DNA of 64,000 nt from Paenibacillus psychroresistens (GTDB lineage: Bacteria; Bacillota; Bacilli; Paenibacillales; NBRC-103111). This document shows, piece by piece, positions 42,792-50,442 of this stretch. The stretch lies in assembly GCF_009728935.1 (NCBI RefSeq), contig NZ_CP034235.1:7589501-7653500 (forward strand), read 5' to 3'. A model generated the notes under the pieces. It was not told the DNA's origin, did no database searches, and saw nothing but the letters and a program-made list of their open reading frames with translations. Position numbers and translations under genes: made by a program. Positions within the stretch are counted from its first letter, which is position 1. Each line of letters opens with the position of its first letter.

Positions 42792-43487
42792 ATGTATAAA
42801 GCTATTATTTTTGATTTAGATAATACCTTATTGAATTTTAACACTAGTGAAACGGAATCTATGAAAAGGACCTGCATCGATCACAAACTTTTTGTGGATA
42901 ATGCTGCGGAATGGGACTTATTCTGGGGAGCCTTTTCGGAGCATAATTTCCGTCATTGGATGGAATTTGTGAATGGCGGCGAGGTCAAAACCATCGGTGA
43001 TGTATTGCGATTTTCGTTCAGAGACTCTCTTAATCTAGAAGAATTATTTCATAGTGATTTGTCTAATACCTACTGGGATTACTTCTGCAACAGCTGTTTT
43101 TTTGAAGATGGAGCTGAGCAGCTGCTGTCGCATTTTAAAGATAAATATCCTCTAGGAATCATTACAAATGGAATCAGTGAATCACAAAGAAAGCGGCTTA
43201 AAGCTGGAAATATAGCTGAATTATTCAAATCCATAGTGATCTCTGATGAAGTAGGTATTCGCAAGCCCAAAAAAGAGATTTTTGAAATAGCTCTACAAGA
43301 TCTCAAACTAAGCCAAAAGGAAGTTTTATTCGTTGGGGATTCCTTGCAGGATGATTATCATGGCGCGCTAAACTCTGGTATCGACTTCTGCTTCTATAAC
43401 CGCCAAAGCATTGTCATGCCAAACGACATTAAACCTAAATATGCTATCACGAACCTGCTCGATCTAGTGAATGTTGTGGGGCTATGA
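42792..43487 (+). CDS. HAD-superfamily hydrolase (YjjG-like)
   Basis: A 231-residue phosphatase. Motif I is AIIFDLDNTLLNF, motif II is LGIITNGISESQRKRL, the lysine is in EVGIRKPKKEIF, and motif IV is EVLFVGDSLQDDYHGAL, with an alpha-helical cap. The IRKPKKEIFEIAL and GDSLQDDYHGA forms are typical of the YjjG/YfnB type that acts on pyrimidine or other small phosphates. GAGAGG lies nine bases before the ATG at 42792. The stop overlaps the following NUDIX remnant as ATGA. Confidence 0.87.
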   Translation: MYKAIIFDLDNTLLNFNTSETESMKRTCIDHKLFVDNAAEWDLFWGAFSEHNFRHWMEFVNGGEVKTIGDVLRFSFRDSLNLEELFHSDLSNTYWDYFCNSCFFEDGAEQLLSHFKDKYPLGIITNGISESQRKRLKAGNIAELFKSIVISDEVGIRKPKKEIFEIALQDLKLSQKEVLFVGDSLQDDYHGALNSGIDFCFYNRQSIVMPNDIKPKYAITNLLDLVNVVGL

Positions 43488-43729
43488 TGGAATCACATCT
43501 CTCAAGAGTTAGGCCTACAGGCGTGTTAATCGAGCAAACTGTAATCCGTGAGGTTTATATCCAGTTGCCCACTAATGAATTTGACTCCACTCCAATAAGT
43601 GATGTTCGTTTCGTACCTCTTGAAGCAATAACCCAATATGACTTCTCAGAAAAATTTATGGAATTAGCTTGCAAAGGATTCCCCGATTCAGGAAGTTACC
43701 AAGGACATAAAAGCAATATTGGGCTTTGA
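43484..43729 (+). pseudogene. NUDIX hydrolase remnant with internal deletion
   Basis: An 81-residue reading frame joins a NUDIX N-terminus (SRVRPTGVLIE) directly to a NUDIX C-terminus (QLPTNEFDSTPISDVRFVPL, then EKFMELACKGFPDSGSYQGH). The roughly 60 residues between, including the Nudix box GX5EX7REUXEEXGU, are missing. The junction lies near residues 17-27. The remnant keeps frame and an ATGA overlap with the HAD gene, but an enzyme without a Nudix box cannot hydrolyse nucleotides. It is an in-frame deletion pseudogene or a repurposed small protein. Confidence 0.7.
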
Positions 43730-43742
43730 CAATTTAATCATA

Positions 43743-43770
43743 TTTACATTTCTATAAATATAGATATAAT
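43743..43770 (+). promoter_or_regulatory. Promoter and operator of the ArsR-family gene
   Basis: TTTACA (43743-43748) and TATAAT (43765-43770) are 16 bases apart. Between them lies the palindrome TCTATAAATATAGA (43751-43764). The start codon at 43777 coincides with the expected transcription start, so the transcript may be leaderless. Confidence 0.7.
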
Positions 43771-43776
43771 AAAGGT

Positions 43777-44088
43777 ATGGATACCTTAACGATTATTAAA
43801 GTATTGTCTAACGAAACGCGATTTAATATTCTCGAGTGGCTTAAAAATTCCGAAGAGCATTTCGGACCTCAATCTCATCTTCCTAAGGATTGTACTTTTG
43901 AAGGTGGTGTTTGTGTTGGAAAGATTTCTGAGAAGGCGGGACTAGCGCAATCTGTCATCTCTGGATATCTGGTCAAAATGCAAAAAGCTGGTTTACTGGA
44001 GACTAAACGTTTCGGACAATGGACATATTATCGGAGAGATGAAGGTAACATTGCCAGGTTTAAAGAAAGCGTTAGAGTTGGACTTTGA
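43777..44088 (+). CDS. ArsR-family winged-helix repressor
   Basis: A 103-residue DNA-binding protein. The ArsR fold starts TIIKVLSNETRFNILEWL, and the recognition region is ISEKAGLAQSVISGYLVKMQKAGLL followed by the wing FGQWTYYRRD. Two cysteines, C39 and C46 (CX6C), lie in an insert before the recognition helix and could sense thiol-reactive compounds. The palindrome TCTATAAATATAGA occurs in its own promoter and, with a second full and one half copy, before the adjacent flavin oxidoreductase gene, so it probably represses both. Confidence 0.85.
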   Translation: MDTLTIIKVLSNETRFNILEWLKNSEEHFGPQSHLPKDCTFEGGVCVGKISEKAGLAQSVISGYLVKMQKAGLLETKRFGQWTYYRRDEGNIARFKESVRVGL

Positions 44089-44111
44089 TATTTTTTTAAA
44101 TTCTATATTTA

Positions 44112-44157
44112 TAGAAATCTATATTTATAGAAATCTATATTTATTAAAGTTACTAAA
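44112..44157 (+). promoter_or_regulatory. Tandem ArsR operators before the OYE gene
   Basis: TCTATATTTATAGA occurs at 44112-44125 and 44128-44141, and a half copy TCTATATTTATTAA at 44144-44157, in a 16-bp period. The full copies are the reverse complement of the operator at 43751-43764. Confidence 0.75.
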
Positions 44158-44183
44158 AAAAACAATTTATTGGAGGCATATTC

Positions 44184-45305
44184 ATGACTAATTCATCAAC
44201 TCATTCCCAAACGGTGCAAGCTTTGTTTCAGCCTTTCAACCTTGGGAATCTTACTTTACCCAATCGTATAGTGATGGCGCCCATGACAAGAGGGTTTTCT
44301 CCTAATGGCGTACCTGGTCAAAACGTTGCTGATTATTATCGCCGCAGAGCAGAAGGCGGAGTTGGGCTGATCATCACTGAAGGAACCTTAATTAATCATC
44401 CAGCGTCTGCAAGTAATCCCAATTACCCTAGCTTTTATGGTGAAGCTGCGCTTAAAGGCTGGGCTGAGGTTGTGGCTTCTGTTCATGGAGCAGGCGGGCT
44501 GATATTCCCTCAGCTATGGCATGAAGGTACAACTCGTAAGATAGGTGCCCTTCCCAACTTAGAGGCCTTACCTGTAGGTCCATCAGGAATTACTTCAGCC
44601 GGAGTAAAAGTAAACGAACCTTTGACAGAAACAGAGATTGCTGAGATCGTTCAAGCCTTCGCGCAAGCTGCTGCTGATGCAAAGAGAATTGGCTTTGATG
44701 GTATTGAAATCCATGGTGCTCATGGCTACTTAATTGATGAATTTTTCTGGGACAAAACGAATCACCGTACGGATCGGTATGGTGGAAGCCTCGTAGCTCG
44801 CACACTTTTCGCTGCTGAAGTTATTGCAGCTTGCCGTCTTGCAGTAGGACCTGATTTTCCTATCGTCCTCCGTATCTCACAGTGGAAAGAATCCACTTAC
44901 ACGTCTCAATTAGCGAAGAATCCAGATGAGCTGCTACAATTCTTAACTCCTTTAGTAAATGCAGGGGTCGATATATTTCACTGCTCTACCCGCCGTTTTT
45001 GGGAGCCTGAGTTTGAGGGTTCTGAGTTGAATTTTGCGGGATGGGTCAAAAAATTAACTGGCAAACCTACTATTACTGTAGGCTCGGTTGGTCTGGATGA
45101 AGAGTTTTTAAGTTCTTTTGGAGGAAAAGGCTCTGGAACGGCAAGTATTGATAAGGTGCTAGTTCGTTTAGAGCAAGGAGAGTTTGACTTAGTTGCTGTA
45201 GGCCGTGCCTTGCTGGTTGATCCTGAATGGCCTCATAAAATTAAAGATGGCAGGAATGATGAGCTTAAACCTTTTACTAAAGAGGCCTTTGGAACTCTAT
45301 CTTAA
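44184..45305 (+). CDS. Old yellow enzyme family NADH:flavin oxidoreductase
   Basis: A 373-residue FMN-dependent ene-reductase. It has LFQPFNLGNLTLPNRIVMAPMTRG, the active-site region GIEIHGAHGYLIDEFFWD, TNHRTDRYGGS and the late GRALLVDPEWPHKI. These are signatures of the OYE/YqjM barrel, which reduces alpha,beta-unsaturated carbonyls and detoxifies electrophiles. The ribosome binding site is GGAGG. It is paired with an ArsR-type regulator carrying a cysteine pair, which fits an electrophile-inducible unit. A terminator follows. Confidence 0.92.
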   Translation: MTNSSTHSQTVQALFQPFNLGNLTLPNRIVMAPMTRGFSPNGVPGQNVADYYRRRAEGGVGLIITEGTLINHPASASNPNYPSFYGEAALKGWAEVVASVHGAGGLIFPQLWHEGTTRKIGALPNLEALPVGPSGITSAGVKVNEPLTETEIAEIVQAFAQAAADAKRIGFDGIEIHGAHGYLIDEFFWDKTNHRTDRYGGSLVARTLFAAEVIAACRLAVGPDFPIVLRISQWKESTYTSQLAKNPDELLQFLTPLVNAGVDIFHCSTRRFWEPEFEGSELNFAGWVKKLTGKPTITVGSVGLDEEFLSSFGGKGSGTASIDKVLVRLEQGEFDLVAVGRALLVDPEWPHKIKDGRNDELKPFTKEAFGTLS

Positions 45306-45342
45306 TAATGTTTAACCAAAATTAAATACTACACCAAACATT

Positions 45343-45374
45343 AAGGAGGAACCGCTCAAGGGTTCCTCTTTTTT
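45343..45374 (+). terminator. Terminator after the OYE gene
   Basis: GAGGAACC (45346-45353) pairs with GGTTCCTC (45361-45368), followed by TTTTTT. Confidence 0.88.
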
Positions 45375-45476
45375 ATGTTTGAAAGCTATGTTGATAAAAT
45401 AATTTTATCGGCATGAGCATTATTTTAAATTTTACTTTTTATGGATAAAGCTGTAAGTTGATTATGAGGTGATTCT

Positions 45477-46283
45477 ATGTCGAAGAAGATCAGCTTTGGT
45501 AACGTAGCTCAGGAATATGCCAAATATCGGGACCAGCTCCCAGATGTAATCTTTGAACAGCTTCGAGAAAGAAACGTAGTATTTGAAAATAAAAAGGCGA
45601 TTGATTTAGGTGCGGGGAGTGGTATTTTTAGCAGGGCTCTTGCTAATCAGGGAGTTGAAGTTTACGGGATAGAGCCGGAATATAATTTAATTAATGAGGC
45701 ACGGTTACAAGATCATGTACATAATAAATCAATTACTTATTTAAATTCAGTAGCTGAGGAAATCGACTTGCCTGATCAGAGCTTTGATCTTATAACTGCG
45801 CTTAGAGCCTGGCATTGGTTTGAGCGGATTAAAGTCTTGGAGGAAGTTAACCGACTGCTTAAACCGGAGGGCCACTTAATTATTATTCACGCCATATTTC
45901 TCCCTCATATATCCGCAGCAGCTCAACAAAGCCTGAATATTATTCGCAGCAATGGAGTGGATATACAACCCGCAGGATCCATGGCGTATACGGCTGAAAG
46001 AAGAAATGGTTTTCCCGTAAATTGGTTTGAAGAATGGCTTACAGCTGAGCTGCAAATCGTCGATGAATGGCAATATAACTATGATCTGACATTTACAATC
46101 GACGAATGGTGTGGCAAAGTTAATTCACTTTCCTGGCTAACTAATGCCGATGAAGCGCTTAAAGATAGGATCTCAGAGCAGTTAAAAGCAAGCTTAGGAA
46201 ATGCCCCCTTAATAATCCCTCATCAATATTCCGTAGTGCTTTTGAAAAAGTCTCAGGAAGGACATCCATCCAATGAGTGCTAA
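45477..46283 (+). CDS. SAM-dependent class I methyltransferase
   Basis: A 268-residue UbiE/SmtA-like methyltransferase. Motif I is AIDLGAGSGIFSRALA, the acidic residue is in VYGIEPE, and motif post-I is IDLPDQSFDLITALRAWHWF. EVNRLLKPEGHLIII marks motif III. GAGGTG precedes the ATG. The C-terminal FTIDEWCGKVNSLSWL may bind substrate. It overlaps the start of the next gene by 11 bases. The substrate is unknown. Confidence 0.9.
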   Translation: MSKKISFGNVAQEYAKYRDQLPDVIFEQLRERNVVFENKKAIDLGAGSGIFSRALANQGVEVYGIEPEYNLINEARLQDHVHNKSITYLNSVAEEIDLPDQSFDLITALRAWHWFERIKVLEEVNRLLKPEGHLIIIHAIFLPHISAAAQQSLNIIRSNGVDIQPAGSMAYTAERRNGFPVNWFEEWLTAELQIVDEWQYNYDLTFTIDEWCGKVNSLSWLTNADEALKDRISEQLKASLGNAPLIIPHQYSVVLLKKSQEGHPSNEC

Positions 46284-46737
46284 AACTCTGAATTATATCC
46301 TCTTGTTGATTATCTGCAGTCTAGTTATTATTTTAGTAAAAACTAACCATGAAAATCAGAGTCCCTCTACAAAAGGCAATACGATTAACAGAAGTGACTC
46401 TTTTCTGATTAATTTTGATCTCAAGGATTATGAGCACCTAAAAACAATGGTTACCCGGTTTAAAGAAGGCAAAGGCGATAACCTAATGATAATTCAAGCT
46501 ACCCTAGAGGGCGTCCCTTCGATTCATGATGTCATGTCTAATGGTCGAGAAATCAGGTGGACGGTTGATAACTCTAGAGATCCATATAGCAGCGACAAAG
46601 GAAAAACGGAGTACATTTGTAGAGCAATCGATATAAAAGAAACCAACGATCATTACAATTTTGAGCTAAGTAAATGCAATAATTATGAGGAAAAAGAGAA
46701 GTTAAGATTGGTTTCATTCCTTAAAGAAAGACTATAA
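46273..46737 (+). CDS. Small membrane-anchored or exported protein (DUF4362-like)
   Basis: A 154-residue protein with one N-terminal helix (about 8-22, ILLLIICSLVIILV) and an external domain. The arrangement RFKEGKGDNLMIIQATLEG, NGREIRWTVDNSRD, then paired cysteines YICRAI and LSKCNN resembles DUF4362 proteins of Bacilli. The two cysteines could form a disulfide outside. It overlaps the methyltransferase gene but lacks an obvious functional link. Confidence 0.65.
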   Translation: MSAKTLNYILLLIICSLVIILVKTNHENQSPSTKGNTINRSDSFLINFDLKDYEHLKTMVTRFKEGKGDNLMIIQATLEGVPSIHDVMSNGREIRWTVDNSRDPYSSDKGKTEYICRAIDIKETNDHYNFELSKCNNYEEKEKLRLVSFLKERL

Positions 46738-46780
46738 TAAAATATACAATAACCCCAACATGAAAGAGGGCTTGTCTACC

Positions 46781-47317
46781 ATGACTACTGCGACTTTAGC
46801 TAAACAAATCTATGATATCGCCCATTTAACAGGGACGTTTCTTTTAAGATCCGGGCAAACCTCCAATGAATATTTTGATAAATACCTGTTTGAGTCTAAT
46901 CCCAAAGTACTTCTAGCCTTATCGAAAGAGTTAGTTAAATTGATCCCGCCTGGAGTTGAGGTCTTGGCTGGCCTTGAGATGGGAGGAATCCCAATTGCGA
47001 CTGCTATGTCGCTTAAATCAGGTATACCCGCTGCATTCGTTAGAAAAAAAGCCAAGGATTATGGTACATGCAAATTGGCAGAAGGCACGGATATCAGAGG
47101 AAAACGCATATGTGTTATTGAAGACGTTGTGACCACAGGTGGTCAAGTGATTCTAAGTACTCAGGATTTAAGAGCTGCCGGAGCAATTGTCGAGGATATC
47201 ATCTGTGTAATCGAAAGAAGTCCAGAAGCCAAACGAAAGCTCGAAGAAATCGGACTTCGTGTCCATTCGTTATTCAACATGGAAGAGCTTGTGGAAGCAG
47301 GAAAACAAGATGTTTGA
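46781..47317 (+). CDS. pyrE: Orotate phosphoribosyltransferase-like protein
   Basis: A 178-residue type I phosphoribosyltransferase. It has GTFLLRSGQTSNEYFDKY and GLEMGGIPIATAMSLKSGIPAAFV split over 60-90, RKKAKDYGT (the PyrE K-K loop), and the PRPP motif CVIEDVVTTGGQV. This matches archaeal/short OPRTs that make OMP from orotate. It is not in a pyr operon, so a second, salvage-type role is possible. GAGGG before the ATG at 46781 sets the start. It overlaps the GNAT gene by 8 bases. Confidence 0.78.
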   Translation: MTTATLAKQIYDIAHLTGTFLLRSGQTSNEYFDKYLFESNPKVLLALSKELVKLIPPGVEVLAGLEMGGIPIATAMSLKSGIPAAFVRKKAKDYGTCKLAEGTDIRGKRICVIEDVVTTGGQVILSTQDLRAAGAIVEDIICVIERSPEAKRKLEEIGLRVHSLFNMEELVEAGKQDV

Positions 47318-47726
47318 ACTAAGAGGAATGACGATAGCAGACTATGAACAAGCCATCGAATTATGGAAGCAAACAGATGGCATGGTGTTAAGTGATGCTG
47401 ATTCTGAACCAGCAATCGCTAACTACTTAAACCGAAACCCTGGAATGAGTTTTGTAAGTGTAATTGGGGAGAAGATCATTGGGACTATTCTATGTGGACA
47501 TGATGGAAGAAGAGGTTTTATCTATCATGTAGCCGTTGATCCGAAGTATCGCGGTCAATCCATCGGGCAGAAGCTAGTACGTTCCAGCTTAGATAAGCTC
47601 CTCTCCGAAGGAATAACCAAATGTCACCTGATGGTGCTTGAAGACAATGAGATCGGCAATCAGTTTTGGGCAAAAGCGGGCTGGCAGCGAAGAAGCGGGA
47701 TATTGCTTTATTCCAAATCTACTTAA
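47310..47726 (+). CDS. GNAT family acetyltransferase (YpeA-like)
   Basis: A 138-residue acetyl-CoA-dependent acetyltransferase. The start MFELRGMTIADYEQAIELW is in the form of short RimI/YpeA-type enzymes. IYHVAVDPKYRGQSIGQKLV is motif A for acetyl-CoA, and LMVLEDNEIGNQFWAKAGW is motif B. The ATG lies inside the end of the pyrE-like gene, with GGAAA upstream, so the two are coupled. The target is unknown. Confidence 0.87.
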   Translation: MFELRGMTIADYEQAIELWKQTDGMVLSDADSEPAIANYLNRNPGMSFVSVIGEKIIGTILCGHDGRRGFIYHVAVDPKYRGQSIGQKLVRSSLDKLLSEGITKCHLMVLEDNEIGNQFWAKAGWQRRSGILLYSKST

Positions 47727-47755
47727 CTGAACTTGATAAATGGGAGTGATGATAA

Positions 47756-48415
47756 TTGCCTTGGCAAATGGTACATTTCGCAATTGCAGATAAGCTTTAT
47801 AAGGACAAGCCTTCCTCTGCATTCTTGCTGGGAAGTATTGCCCCTGATGCGATTCATAGCCGGGAAAATTCGAATAGACAGGATAAGAATCGAACCCATC
47901 TCTGTAAAAAAGATGGCTCGATGCCAGATTTGGAATCCCTAGCGAATTTTTGCATTACCAATTTAAACAAATTTGAGGATCTGGACTGGAACTCGTTTGT
48001 CCTGGGGTATGCTTCCCATGTTTTAGCTGATTTAAGATGGACAGAAACGATTTGGGAAGAGTATAAAGAGAAGATTAAACAATCCGAAGATCGTAACGAA
48101 CCTATTAAGAAGATCTATAGCATGGAAGTTTGCCAGCTCGATTTTGAACTCTATAAAGAGGAATGGGCAGGTTATATTTTTGCTTCATTAGCTGACTCCA
48201 AGGTGTTCTCCATCGAGCCTTATCTTACGGACACGGAAATTAGTTTATATCGCGATAAAACCATTAGTTGGTTAAAAGATCCAGCAAATGAACCTCAAAT
48301 AACCCTCAGATACATCACTGAAGATGCAGTCAAAGAGTTTATTAAGACAACTAGCGATGAGTTAAGTATGCTGATAAAAGATTGGACTAAGCTAAGTAAA
48401 AAATCTCACGCATAG
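47756..48415 (+). CDS. Zinc-dependent phospholipase C-like protein
   Basis: A 219-residue, mostly helical protein related to the Zn_dep_PLPC fold. The N-terminus is PWQMVHFAIADKLY with FLLGSIAPDAIHSR, and the middle is FVLGYASHVLADLRW. His and Asp residues in those segments (W, H, D, H, D) are the expected metal ligands. The start is TTG behind GGGAGTG. No signal peptide is seen, so a cytoplasmic hydrolase is more likely than a secreted toxin. The 3' end overlaps the convergent rhaM-like gene by 29 bases. Confidence 0.75.
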   Translation: MPWQMVHFAIADKLYKDKPSSAFLLGSIAPDAIHSRENSNRQDKNRTHLCKKDGSMPDLESLANFCITNLNKFEDLDWNSFVLGYASHVLADLRWTETIWEEYKEKIKQSEDRNEPIKKIYSMEVCQLDFELYKEEWAGYIFASLADSKVFSIEPYLTDTEISLYRDKTISWLKDPANEPQITLRYITEDAVKEFIKTTSDELSMLIKDWTKLSKKSHA

Positions 48416-48707
48416 GTGTAATCGGACTAGCCTCATTGAAATCAAAAGAGCCTTCTACCATAGTTGAGGTAATGGCATTCCATTTATTACATACGTCACT
48501 TGTTGCAATATAAGCAAATGCAGCTTCAACATCATCACATTCAAAACAATAGAAAAACTGATTCCCATTCTGGAATATGGAATAATTGCTAAAGCCTGCT
48601 TTGCTATGCTCATCCATAATTTCCTGCCATGGAGCCAAGTGCATACTTACATATTCCTCTAAGTTTTCCTCTTTAATCTTCCACGTCCATGCAAACTTAT
48701 TGCTCAT
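48387..48707 (-). CDS. L-rhamnose mutarotase-like protein
   Basis: A 106-residue dimeric alpha/beta-barrel (RhaM/DUF718) protein. FAWTWKIKEENLEEYVSMHL, NYSIFQNGNQFFYCFECDD and the C-terminal ITPMREIFYLA are family features. RhaM interconverts alpha and beta forms of L-rhamnose. No rhamnose genes are adjacent, so the sugar could differ. AAAGGAG precedes the ATG. Confidence 0.82.
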   Translation of the reverse strand: MSNKFAWTWKIKEENLEEYVSMHLAPWQEIMDEHSKAGFSNYSIFQNGNQFFYCFECDDVEAAFAYIATSDVCNKWNAITSTMVEGSFDFNEASPITPMREIFYLA

Positions 48708-48853
48708 CTTATTAACAGCTCCTTTATCATCTACAAACTTTTCAAGCTTAGTATATCATAGCCTTAACTTCTTTTTGATCTGTTTCATTGAATATTTATT
48801 ATGGAAATATTGCATAGCAAAATCAGAGCTAGTGATTATGGAATCTAAGATCC

Positions 48854-48967
48854 CCTTTGGCCTGTATCCCCACGGCTCAGCGAGCAGAGAAACAGGAAAA
48901 AGAGTACTCTTTAAGCGTTTCTTCAGCTTAAATCTCTATCTGAGCCAAGGGGATACAGGTCTAAAGG
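48854..48967. repeat. 114-bp foldback element, copy C of the repeat family
   Basis: This is the main content of the 302-bp spacer 48708-49009. Left arm CCTTTGGCCTGTATCCCC then ACGGCTCAG, and the reverse complement of the right arm CCTTTAGACCTGTATCCCC then TTGGCTCAG, are about 27-bp inverted ends. Inside, AGAAAC/GTTTCT pairs again and the centre is the palindrome AAGAGTACTCTT (48900-48911). The whole element can fold on itself. It has no coding capacity and no clear target-site duplication. Confidence 0.75.
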
Positions 48968-49009
48968 ATGGAGAAAGTCATAATTAGAATCGTTTAATTA
49001 ATATCGTTA

Positions 49010-50407
49010 CTAAGTCCAAATAGAACCCAGTTCCCAAATATCAAGCTGCAACAGAGTAACGGAAGCTTCATTTAGCGCAAACACGGAGACATTCACACTT
49101 TGCTCAAGAGTTGGATAGATCCGTGTAGAAATGCACGTTATCTCATTAGCAAACACTTCAATAACGGAATGATCTACGAATACATGCAGAGTAAGCTTTT
49201 GGCCCTTTTTAATGTCCAATCTGCCTATTAAATTGGATTTATGCGGTTTGTCTGACAAGCTTGACTTACCTCGCTCGACACTTAATGTGCCAAAGCTAGG
49301 ATCATAAACGATGACCGTCTCTTCCTCGCCATCGGGAGATTGAAGCACTTTAATGCCAAAAGGTATCGTCTCATTCTCAAGCTTAAATTCGGCAATAATC
49401 TCCAGTGAGCGTCCTTGTACTCCTGTTAGCCATTCACCTACAGCTATATTCCTTGTTTCAAAAGTATGGTGTGAGTTCCGCAGCATCTGCAGCTCTGGAG
49501 CAGGCTGATATTGAAGCTTCCCCGATTCAGCTAAACTGAGAATTCGCGGCAGTGATTGTACCCCGGCCCATTCTCCAATTACAGGAAACGCTCCTCTAGC
49601 CACTTCCGTCAACCAGCCCCACATAATGCGTCTGCCTTGCCCATCAAGCAAGTTATTCGGTGCATAAAAGCCCTGCCAGCCACTATAATCCACGATACCC
49701 TCAGCTTCCGGTGTGAAGGTGAAATCTTCATTCCAGGTGCCGATATAATATCTCACTACATTGCTTGGAGAATAGATTAAGACATATTTCCCTTCATCCC
49801 CTAGTGGAAAGAAGTTGGGACACTCCCAAATCTCAGCATCCCCTTCTAACATTTTATGTATAAACGTCCACTCCAATAAATCCTCTGAACGATAAAGCAG
49901 CACGCAGCCTTTACCCTGATGCCCCCCGCCCAAAACCATGAACCAGGCTTCTCTAGCTCTCCAGATAAATGGATCGCGCCAGTCTTTAACCTCAAAATCC
50001 CCGTGGATTTTTAAGCTTAGTACCGGATTACCCTCATATTTAGTCCAGCTCAGCATATCATCCGTACTCGTTGCCATCCATTGCTCCGCACCATGAATAT
50101 GATCCCGTTCATTAACTCCAATACTGGTATAGAAAATCATCGGCACTCCAGCAGCATTCACCGCACAGCCCGAAAAGCAGTGATGCTCCCCAAGCTCTAG
50201 CGATGGAGCCAAAGCAATCGGCAGCTGCTCCCAATGTACTAAATCCTTGCTTTTGGCATGTCCCCAATGGATCGTGCTCCATTGCACCCCATGCGGATTA
50301 TGCTGATAGAATAAGTGATATTCCTCTTTATAGAATAGGACCCCATTGGGATCATTCATCCAGTTTTGTTCAGGCATATAATGATAAATGGGTCTGTGTA
50401 AATTCAT
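49010..50407 (-). CDS. GH32 beta-fructosidase / sucrose-6-phosphate hydrolase
   Basis: A 465-residue intracellular glycoside hydrolase. The nucleophile aspartate is in NWMNDPNG (D19), the stabiliser is in DWRDPFIW and the acid/base is in IWECPNFF. Residues about 320-465 form the C-terminal beta-sandwich of family 32. There is no signal peptide, which fits a sucrose-6-phosphate hydrolase or levan oligomer hydrolase. GGGGGAATT precedes the ATG. No PTS genes are adjacent; it follows an HD-GYP gene on the same strand by 35 bp. Confidence 0.92.
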   Translation of the reverse strand: MNLHRPIYHYMPEQNWMNDPNGVLFYKEEYHLFYQHNPHGVQWSTIHWGHAKSKDLVHWEQLPIALAPSLELGEHHCFSGCAVNAAGVPMIFYTSIGVNERDHIHGAEQWMATSTDDMLSWTKYEGNPVLSLKIHGDFEVKDWRDPFIWRAREAWFMVLGGGHQGKGCVLLYRSEDLLEWTFIHKMLEGDAEIWECPNFFPLGDEGKYVLIYSPSNVVRYYIGTWNEDFTFTPEAEGIVDYSGWQGFYAPNNLLDGQGRRIMWGWLTEVARGAFPVIGEWAGVQSLPRILSLAESGKLQYQPAPELQMLRNSHHTFETRNIAVGEWLTGVQGRSLEIIAEFKLENETIPFGIKVLQSPDGEEETVIVYDPSFGTLSVERGKSSLSDKPHKSNLIGRLDIKKGQKLTLHVFVDHSVIEVFANEITCISTRIYPTLEQSVNVSVFALNEASVTLLQLDIWELGSIWT

Positions 50408-50442
50408 TCTTCAATTCCCCCAATTCTGCTTTTACAAACCTA

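Noticed and set aside
44112..44157. Periodic repeat that could suggest a small CRISPR or iteron array
   Set aside because: Units are 14-bp palindromes at a 16-bp period with no spacers, and match the operator of the adjacent ArsR gene. An operator cluster explains them.
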